10,606 bases of DNA from JAHWKI01 sp035513575. Its GTDB lineage: Bacteria; Gemmatimonadota; Gemmatimonadetes; Longimicrobiales; RSA9. Position numbers and translations under genes: made by a program. Under the pieces are notes generated by a model that was not told where the DNA came from, made no database searches, and saw only the letters and a list, made by a program, of their open reading frames with translations. The stretch lies in NCBI GenBank assembly GCA_035513575.1, contig DATKBW010000051.1:1-10606 (forward strand), given 5' to 3'. Below are positions 5,840-10,606 of the stretch, one piece after another (position 1 is the stretch's first letter; every line of letters starts with the position of its first letter).

Positions 5840-6583
5840 ATGGCCGAGGACGCCCTGGGCATCCGGATCATCACGCGCCGCGAGGCGCTCCGCAGGACCG
5901 CGCTGCTGCTCGGCGGGGCGGTGTCCGCGCCCACGCTGGCGGGCGTGCTGGCTGGCTGCGGTGGGGACGCGGGACAGAACGGCCGGTACCGGGTGCGGGT
6001 GCTGACCGGCCGGCGGAACTCGCTCGTCGCCACCATCGCGGATCACATTATCCCCGAGACCGACACGCCGGGCGCGAGCGCCGTCCACGTGGACCGCTTC
6101 ATCGACCAGATGCTGGCCGGGTACTACCGCGAGGACGAGCGCGAGCTGTTCCTGGCCGGGCTGGACGAGGTGGACGAGCGGGCGGAGGAGGCGCACGGCA
6201 GCCCGTTCCTGGACTGCACGGCCGAGCAGCAGCGCGCGCTGCTGGTCCAGCTCGACGAGGAGGCCTTCTCGCCCCGCGAGGAGGGGGCCGAAGACGCGCC
6301 CGCCGAGGAGGAGCCCGCGGTGGACGTCCGCGCGCGCACCGAAGGCGGAGCGACCCCGTTGCCGCCCGAGATGGCGGCGGACACGGTGCAGTGGATTCAC
6401 GGTGATCCCCGGGAGCCGCGCCGCGCGGAGCTCCCGTTCTTCCGCACGATGAAGGAGCTGACCGTCGTGGGCTACTACACGTCCGAGGTGGGCGCGACCG
6501 TGGAGCTGAGGCACGAGGCGGTACCGGGGCGTCACGAGGGCTGCATCCCGTACGAGCGGGTCGGCAGGACGTGGGCGGTATGA
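5840..6583 (+). CDS. Gluconate 2-dehydrogenase subunit 3 family Tat lipoprotein
   Basis: The protein is 247 residues, the small partner of the GMC dehydrogenase encoded next. The N-terminus carries a twin-arginine signal, T-R-R-E-A-L-R (residues 12-18), a hydrophobic stretch, and the lipobox L-A-G-C at Cys40, so it should be exported folded and lipid-anchored. The segment from about residue 58 (N-S-L-V-A-T-I-A-D-H-I-I-P-E-T-D-T-P-G-A) is the hallmark of the family, and M-K-E-L-T-V-V-G-Y-Y-T-S-E-V-G near residues 201-215 is its second conserved block. Between them, roughly residues 150-182, lies an acidic, Glu/Ala/Pro-rich insert that looks disordered. No clear ribosome binding site precedes ATG 5840, which lies 51 bases after the transporter stop, so readthrough from that gene is possible. 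Its stop overlaps the GMC start. In known relatives this subunit carries the catalytic subunit through the Tat pore. Confidence 0.88.
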   Translation: MAEDALGIRIITRREALRRTALLLGGAVSAPTLAGVLAGCGGDAGQNGRYRVRVLTGRRNSLVATIADHIIPETDTPGASAVHVDRFIDQMLAGYYREDERELFLAGLDEVDERAEEAHGSPFLDCTAEQQRALLVQLDEEAFSPREEGAEDAPAEEEPAVDVRARTEGGATPLPPEMAADTVQWIHGDPREPRRAELPFFRTMKELTVVGYYTSEVGATVELRHEAVPGRHEGCIPYERVGRTWAV

Positions 6584-8265
6584 ACGACTACGACGCGATC
6601 GTGGTCGGCTCCGGGATCACCGGCGGGTGGGCGGCGAAGGAGCTGTGCGAGAAGGGTCTCAAGGTGGTGGTGCTGGAGCGCGGCTACGCGCTCGAGCACG
6701 GGGAGTACCCGAACGAGTTCAAGCAGCCGTGGGAGTTCGAGTATCGCGGCCGCGGTGACCGTACGCATTACGACGAGGAGTACCCGATCCAGCGGCTGTG
6801 CTACGCGTTCGGCGAGGCGACGCAGCACCTGTTCGTGAACGACAACGAGCACCCGTATCTGAACCCGGAGGACAAGCCGTACCGGTGGATCCGGGGCTAC
6901 CACCTGGGCGGGCGGTCGCTCATGTGGGGCCGGCAGGTGTACCGCTGGAGCGACCTGGACTTCGAGGCGAACGCGAAGGACGGACACGGCGTCGACTGGC
7001 CGATCCGCTACGCCGACATCGCGCCGTGGTACAGCTACGTGGAGCGGTTCGTCGGCATCAGCGGGCGGGCGGAGAACTGGCCGCATTTCCCGGACGGCGA
7101 GTACCTGCCGCCGATGGAGATGAACTGCGCCGAGGAGTTCCTGAAGGAGGGCATCGAGGCGGCGTACCCGGACCGGCTGATGACGATCGGGCGGGTGGCG
7201 AACCTGACGCGCCCGCACGAGGGCCGGGGCGCGTGCCAGTACCGCAACCAGTGTCAGCGCGGCTGCTCGTACGGCGCCTATTTCAGCAGCCTCAGCGCCA
7301 CGCTCCCCGCGGCGGAGCGGACGGGCAACCTGACCGTGGTGACGGACGCGATCGTCCATTCCGTCACCTACGACCCGGCCACGAACCGGGCGACTGGCGT
7401 GCGCGTGATCGACGCGGTTTCCGGCGAGGACACGGAGTACACCGCGCGCGTCGTCTTCCTCTGCGCCTCCACGCTGGGCACCGCCCAGATCATGCTCAAC
7501 TCGAAGAGCGAGCGGTTCCCGGGCGGCATCGCCAACAGCAGCGGGGCGCTCGGCCACTACCTGATGGACCACCCGTTCCAGGCGGGCGCGAACGCGGAGA
7601 TCCCCGGGCTGGAAGACCGCTACTACACGGGCCGGCGTCCCAACGGCATCTACATCCCGCGGTTCCGGAACCTCGATGGCCCGGACTCGGACGGCCTCGG
7701 CTTCCTGCGCGGCTACGGCTACCAGGGCGGCGCCAGCCGGGACGGCTGGGGGCGGGGCAGGGGCCGGGAGGGGCTGGGCGTCGAGCTCAAGAATTCGCTC
7801 CGGGACCCGGGGCCGTGGACCATGTGGATGACGGGGTTCGGCGAGCAGCTCCCGCGCTACGAGAACCACGTCTCGCTCGACCCGGAGCGGACGGATCGGT
7901 GGGGGATCCCGCTGCTCCGCATCAGCGCCGACTGGAGCGACAACGAGCGCCGCCTCCTCGAGGACGCGGCCGAGCAGGCGGCCGAGATGCTCGAGGCCGC
8001 CGGCTGCGTCAACGTCAGATCCTACAACAACGCGAGCCCGCCCGGGTTCTGCATCCACGAGATGGGCACCGCGCGGATGGGGCGGGACCCCGCGACCTCC
8101 GTCCTCAACGGCCAGAACCAGGCGCACGACGTGCCGAACCTGTTCGTGACGGACGGCGCGTGCATGGCCAGCTCCGCCCACCACAACCCATCGCTCACCT
8201 ACATGGCGCTCACCGCCCGCGCCGCCGACTACGCCGTCGAGGAGCTCAAGCGCCGCAACCTCTGA
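6580..8265 (+). CDS. GMC-family FAD dehydrogenase, large catalytic subunit
   Basis: The protein is 561 residues from ATG 6580, whose ATGA overlaps the stop of the subunit 3 gene; a GTG at 6571 would add three residues and is less likely. The enzyme oxidises an alcohol, sugar or sugar acid with FAD. The N-terminal Rossmann motif is G-S-G-I-T-G (residues 10-15), ending in V-L-E-R-G. Residues 219, 225 and 229 are cysteines in a C-X5-C-X3-C motif, the spacing known for the 3Fe-4S cluster of bacterial FAD glucose dehydrogenase. The C-terminal GMC domain has H-E-M-G-T-A-R-M-G, then F-V-T-D-G-A and A-H-H-N-P-S (His534, His535, Asn536), the catalytic region. It has no signal peptide, so export should depend on the Tat-bearing subunit 3. 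No cytochrome c subunit follows; the next gene is convergent. The family is sure, the substrate unknown. Confidence 0.92.
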   Translation: MNDYDAIVVGSGITGGWAAKELCEKGLKVVVLERGYALEHGEYPNEFKQPWEFEYRGRGDRTHYDEEYPIQRLCYAFGEATQHLFVNDNEHPYLNPEDKPYRWIRGYHLGGRSLMWGRQVYRWSDLDFEANAKDGHGVDWPIRYADIAPWYSYVERFVGISGRAENWPHFPDGEYLPPMEMNCAEEFLKEGIEAAYPDRLMTIGRVANLTRPHEGRGACQYRNQCQRGCSYGAYFSSLSATLPAAERTGNLTVVTDAIVHSVTYDPATNRATGVRVIDAVSGEDTEYTARVVFLCASTLGTAQIMLNSKSERFPGGIANSSGALGHYLMDHPFQAGANAEIPGLEDRYYTGRRPNGIYIPRFRNLDGPDSDGLGFLRGYGYQGGASRDGWGRGRGREGLGVELKNSLRDPGPWTMWMTGFGEQLPRYENHVSLDPERTDRWGIPLLRISADWSDNERRLLEDAAEQAAEMLEAAGCVNVRSYNNASPPGFCIHEMGTARMGRDPATSVLNGQNQAHDVPNLFVTDGACMASSAHHNPSLTYMALTARAADYAVEELKRRNL

Positions 8266-8287
8266 CGGGGCCCGGCCTCGTCCCGCT

Positions 8288-9493
8288 TCAGTTGCAGAGG
8301 TTCCCGCTGATGCTCACGGTCGTGGCCACCACGCCGCTCACCCACGCCGGGACGCACAGCGCGGTGTTGTTCTCGATCCGGAGCCGGTCCGCGGTCTCGA
8401 GCGCGGCGAACGACTCCATGTCGGCGAGGCCCGGATTGCCGACCAGGATGAGGCCGTCGGAGAGGGCCGGGACGGTGGTGAAGGCGTCGAGGGTGGTGAG
8501 CCCTGTGTCGTCGAGGGTGAGACGGTCGTGGACCAGGAGGCCGGCGGTGCCGACCGACGCCAGCGCGGGCACGGCGGTCAGCGAGAACGCGCCGAGCGCG
8601 CCGTCCGCCACCGCCAGGTCGAACACGGCGAGGACGGGCGACTGGTTGACGGTCAGGACGTCGGGCGCGCGGTCGGTGGTGACGGCGAGCGTCTCGAGCG
8701 CGCCGTTGCCCCAGACCCGCAGGTACGGGCCGAAGGATGGGACGTCGATCGTGAGCGCGGTCAACGCGGGATTGTCCTGGATCAGCAGGTAGCCCACGCT
8801 CGGGAGCCCCACCGTGATGTTGGTGAACGGCAGGTCGCTCAGCTCGAGCGTCCCCGCGGACGGGACGTTTGGCAGCGTCCCGAGGGATCCTAGCGCGGGC
8901 AGTCCGGAGACCAGCAGCGCGGCGATTCGCCCGGTGATCCGCTCGAGCCCGGCCAGCGTGGTCATCGACGGGTTGTCGAACACGCCCAGCTCACCCGTCA
9001 CTTCCGCGCCCGCCTCGGACAGAACGTTGCCCACGCCGGTCAGGTCGACCAGCGCGTCGTTCGCGCCGACGTGGAGCGAGGCCACGCGCGTCACGGCGCC
9101 CACGGTGGCCGCCCCCAGCGCCGCCAGGCTCGTGAGCGCGGCGTTGCCCTCGAACCGGAGCTCCGCGTCGTCAGTCAGCGTCAGCCTTTCCAGGCCCTCC
9201 AGCCCCTCCAGCGCCGTGGTGGACAGCACCCGCAGGGCGCTGCCCGAGGACGTCCCCACCGTCCGGAGGTCCGAGAGCGGCGCGAGGGTGGTGACCGGGT
9301 CCGTGGTCTCGGCGGCCTGCCGGATCTCCAGACCGCGCGTGATCTCGCACACGCCGGCCATTGCGTTCACGTCCGCCTGCGCCTCCAGCACCACGAAGCC
9401 TTCCACCGTGATGCACCCCGCGGGGCCGGACGGGTCGCACGCGCCCGCCACGAGTGGCGCGAGCGCGAGGAGCCATACGCGTATCTGCTTCAT
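8288..9493 (-). CDS. Leucine-rich-repeat-like surface lipoprotein
   Basis: The protein is 401 residues. From ATG 9493 it begins with a basic start, a hydrophobic core and a lipobox ending V-A-G-A-C, so Cys19 should be lipidated. A start upstream would spoil the signal peptide; the ribosome binding site is weak (GGAT). After an N-terminal Cys-containing stretch, residues about 75-385 show irregular repeats with Leu/Val/Ile at fixed spacing and Asn-Pro or Asn-Asn turns (Q-D-N-P-A-L-T-A-L, V-G-N-P-G-L, I-E-N-N-T-A-L-C). This resembles receptor-L-type or irregular LRR solenoids. The protein ends at a final Cys after I-S-G-N-L, a cap-like feature. Such proteins commonly bind ligands or other cells, but no partner is indicated. 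The gene is convergent with the GMC gene (22-base gap) and lies 106 bases downstream of coiled-coil gene B on the same strand, so they may be co-transcribed. Confidence 0.72.
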   Translation of the reverse strand: MKQIRVWLLALAPLVAGACDPSGPAGCITVEGFVVLEAQADVNAMAGVCEITRGLEIRQAAETTDPVTTLAPLSDLRTVGTSSGSALRVLSTTALEGLEGLERLTLTDDAELRFEGNAALTSLAALGAATVGAVTRVASLHVGANDALVDLTGVGNVLSEAGAEVTGELGVFDNPSMTTLAGLERITGRIAALLVSGLPALGSLGTLPNVPSAGTLELSDLPFTNITVGLPSVGYLLIQDNPALTALTIDVPSFGPYLRVWGNGALETLAVTTDRAPDVLTVNQSPVLAVFDLAVADGALGAFSLTAVPALASVGTAGLLVHDRLTLDDTGLTTLDAFTTVPALSDGLILVGNPGLADMESFAALETADRLRIENNTALCVPAWVSGVVATTVSISGNLCN

Positions 9494-9599
9494 CGCAGCA
9501 TCCACGGATCCGGTTGATCGATGCGGGGCCGGGGATCTCAACCCGGGGTGTGCCGAAATATCGCCGCGGAGCGGGTGGGGATCAATGGCGGCGACGGCG

Positions 9600-10082
9600 C
9601 TACGCCACCAGCCGCCGCTCGATCCCGCCCACCCGCTCGCCCAGGAGTCGGAAGCGCTGACGCATGTCCTCGGAAAGGCCACCAAGGCGACTGTCCAGGG
9701 CCGAGAGGCCCTTCTCGACGGCTCCGAGCCGCTCGTCCATCCGGTCCAGCCGCTCGTCCATCCGGTCCAGCCGATCGTCCAGGCCGTCGAGCCGCTGCTC
9801 CATCGCCGCCAGGCGGGCGTTCATGGTCTCGAGGTGGGCGTCCACCCGGCGCTCGAACCGGTCCATGCGGGCTTCGAGGGCGGCGAAGCGGTCCCGGATC
9901 TCGATGAAGCGCTCGTCGATGGACAGGAATCGGGTATCCGCCTCCCGGAAGCGTTCATCGATCTGGTCGAAGCGCTCGTGGACCGCGCGGAACCGCTCGT
10001 CGACGTGAGCGGCGAGACCGGCGATCTGGCCCTGGAGGGCGCCGAACATCTCGTCGAGATAGGCCTTCGTGTCCGCGTCCAT
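9600..10082 (-). CDS. Heptad-repeat coiled-coil protein B, paralogue of A
   Basis: The protein is 160 residues, exactly the length of protein A at 2830-3312. The start M-D-A-D-T-K-A-Y-L-D-E is shared with A (20 of the first 28 residues identical by eye), as are D-M-R-Q-R-F-R near the end and the last four residues R-L-V-A. An upstream in-frame ATG would add 17 residues but lacks a counterpart in A, so the shorter start is preferred. The middle is one long coiled coil with heptads such as D-E-R-F and L-D-R-M-D-E-R. Two heptads are exact DNA repeats (9729-9770). Relative to A, the D-M-R-Q-R-F block sits 7 residues earlier and the tail is 7 residues longer, a shift of one heptad. There is no signal peptide, membrane segment or Cys. 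Function is unknown. Confidence 0.8.
   Translation of the reverse strand: MDADTKAYLDEMFGALQGQIAGLAAHVDERFRAVHERFDQIDERFREADTRFLSIDERFIEIRDRFAALEARMDRFERRVDAHLETMNARLAAMEQRLDGLDDRLDRMDERLDRMDERLGAVEKGLSALDSRLGGLSEDMRQRFRLLGERVGGIERRLVA
9729..9770 (-). repeat. Two exact tandem copies of a 21-bp unit
   Basis: Units 9729-9749 and 9750-9770 are identical and each encodes one heptad (L-D-R-M-D-E-R register) of coiled-coil protein B. The next unit from 9771 is diverged. The sequence differs from the repeat in gene A, so each paralogue expanded its own heptad separately. Confidence 0.9.
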
Positions 10083-10094
10083 GCCCCAACATAG

Positions 10095-10111
10095 CCTCGC
10101 CGTGGGCGAGG
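10095..10111. promoter_or_regulatory. Perfect inverted repeat just upstream of coiled-coil gene B
   Basis: CCTCGCC (10095-10101) and GGCGAGG (10105-10111) form a perfect 7-bp stem with a 3-base loop, 12 bases before the start of gene B on the minus strand. It could be an operator or an RNA hairpin covering the start region. The half GGCGAGG is also present upstream of gene A but the other arm is not, so the hairpin is specific to B. Confidence 0.35.
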
Positions 10112-10320
10112 AATCCATGGCTAAAACGGACATCCCGATTTCCCGCGGGGCGAGACTACCTCCGCGGGCGCGTCCAGACGGATCTCGATCCCTTCCTCTA
10201 CGGCCTGGCTCGGCCCGACGCTGTCGCCGTGGTCATCCGCCGGTCCGCATGTGTGACGCGACGATCGAGCGCGGCCGTTTCCCGCGTCACGCGCCCATCC
10301 AGCGCCGTGACACGCCCCCC

Positions 10321-10606
10321 TCAGTCCATGCCGTCCCGGTCCGCGCCGAGGACGCGGAGACCCTCCAGCCGTGCGGCCAGCGCGAGCCGCTCGTGGAACG
10401 TCACCAGCTCGGCGGACGCGGAAGTGCCCGCCCAGAGCTGTGCGGCGGCGAGCTGGAGCGCATCTGCGGCACGCAGCGAGTGGACCCGGACGAGCCGCAC
10501 CGCCCGGTCCCGCACCTCGTTCGAGGGCAGGACTTCCGTCCAGGACGCCCGCAGAGCGGCCAGGAGCGACAGTGACTGCTCTTCTTCCCCCGCCGTGATG
10601 AGCTCC
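10321..10606 (-). CDS. PIN-domain protein (VapC-like ribonuclease), C-terminal part
   Basis: The reading frame is open from the right edge of the window to the stop at 10321-10323, giving 94 residues of a protein whose start lies outside. The segment L-R-A-A-D-A-L-Q-L-A-A-A and, after it, E-L-V-T-F-H-E-R-L-A-L-A-A-R-L-E-G are the third and fourth conserved blocks of PIN domains of the VapC toxin type, which cleave RNA using a cluster of acidic residues and Mg2+. The Asp of A-D-A-L (codon 10462-10464) is kept. In the last block the usual Asp of T-F-D-E-R is His (codon 10393-10395), which may weaken metal binding. VapC genes usually follow their antitoxin, so any antitoxin gene would lie right of the window. 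A shorter GTG start at 10515 would cut off the conserved upstream part and is rejected. Confidence 0.78.
   Translation of the reverse strand, partial: ELITAGEEEQSLSLLAALRASWTEVLPSNEVRDRAVRLVRVHSLRAADALQLAAAQLWAGTSASAELVTFHERLALAARLEGLRVLGADRDGMD

Noticed and set aside
3134..6535. A 1133-codon open frame on the minus strand across the transporter and dehydrogenase genes
   Set aside because: It is antisense to genes with clear family motifs, and its translation is rich in Arg, His, Pro and Gly without domain character. Long antisense frames are expected where the third codon position is almost always G or C.
6798..8792. A 664-codon plus-strand frame overlapping the GMC gene and running into the LRR gene
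   Set aside because: It is a frame-shifted shadow of the GMC gene, Arg/Pro/Gly-rich, and crosses two convergent genes.
3313..9599. The segment between the two coiled-coil paralogues as a mobile element with direct-repeat ends
   Set aside because: There is no transposase, integrase or target duplication, the exact matches between the ends are only about 11-12 bases, and base composition does not change across the boundaries.

Overview
The window is very GC-rich (clearly well above 60%) bacterial DNA, densely packed and nearly all coding. Good ribosome binding sites, a sigma70-type promoter with a perfect TATAAT box, many lipoproteins, a CHRD protein and a tandem WYL regulator pair fit a GC-rich environmental bacterium. 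Gemmatimonadota is my best guess, but this is inference from gene content only. No RNA genes, CRISPR arrays, insertion sequences or phage genes were seen.

Layout. (1) 1-1351, plus strand: two overlapping WYL-domain transcription regulators of PafB/PafC type; the first is cut by the window edge. (2) 1355-1654, minus strand: a small exported protein with a C-terminal membrane anchor, convergent with the regulators and only 3 bases away. (3) 1655-1901: a G-rich quadruplex-type tract, then an AT-rich island carrying the clearest promoter of the window. (4) 1902-2792, plus strand: a two-gene unit for a cupredoxin lipoprotein and a CHRD lipoprotein. (5) 2830-3312, minus strand: a heptad-repeat coiled-coil protein, here called A. 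(6) 3539-5788, plus strand: a full-length cation-chloride cotransporter of the SLC12 type. (7) 5840-8265, plus strand: a Tat-exported lipoprotein of the gluconate 2-dehydrogenase subunit 3 family, overlapping by ATGA a GMC-family FAD dehydrogenase with a cysteine motif suited to an iron-sulfur cluster. (8) 8288-9493, minus strand: a leucine-rich-repeat-like surface lipoprotein. (9) 9600-10082, minus strand: coiled-coil protein B, a paralogue of A. (10) 10321 to the right edge, minus strand: the C-terminal part of a PIN-domain (VapC-like) protein.

How the parts may work together. Most products act at the cell envelope: four predicted lipoproteins, one anchored exported protein, an ion transporter and a periplasmic dehydrogenase. 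The dehydrogenase pair is the one firm functional unit: subunit 3 carries the export signal and the GMC subunit has none, so the two probably cross the membrane as a folded complex. The least explained element is the A/B coiled-coil pair. Both are exactly 160 residues, share their ends and upstream DNA, and are built on 21-base repeats that each encode one heptad. They lie in the same orientation on either side of the 6.3 kb transporter-dehydrogenase-LRR segment.
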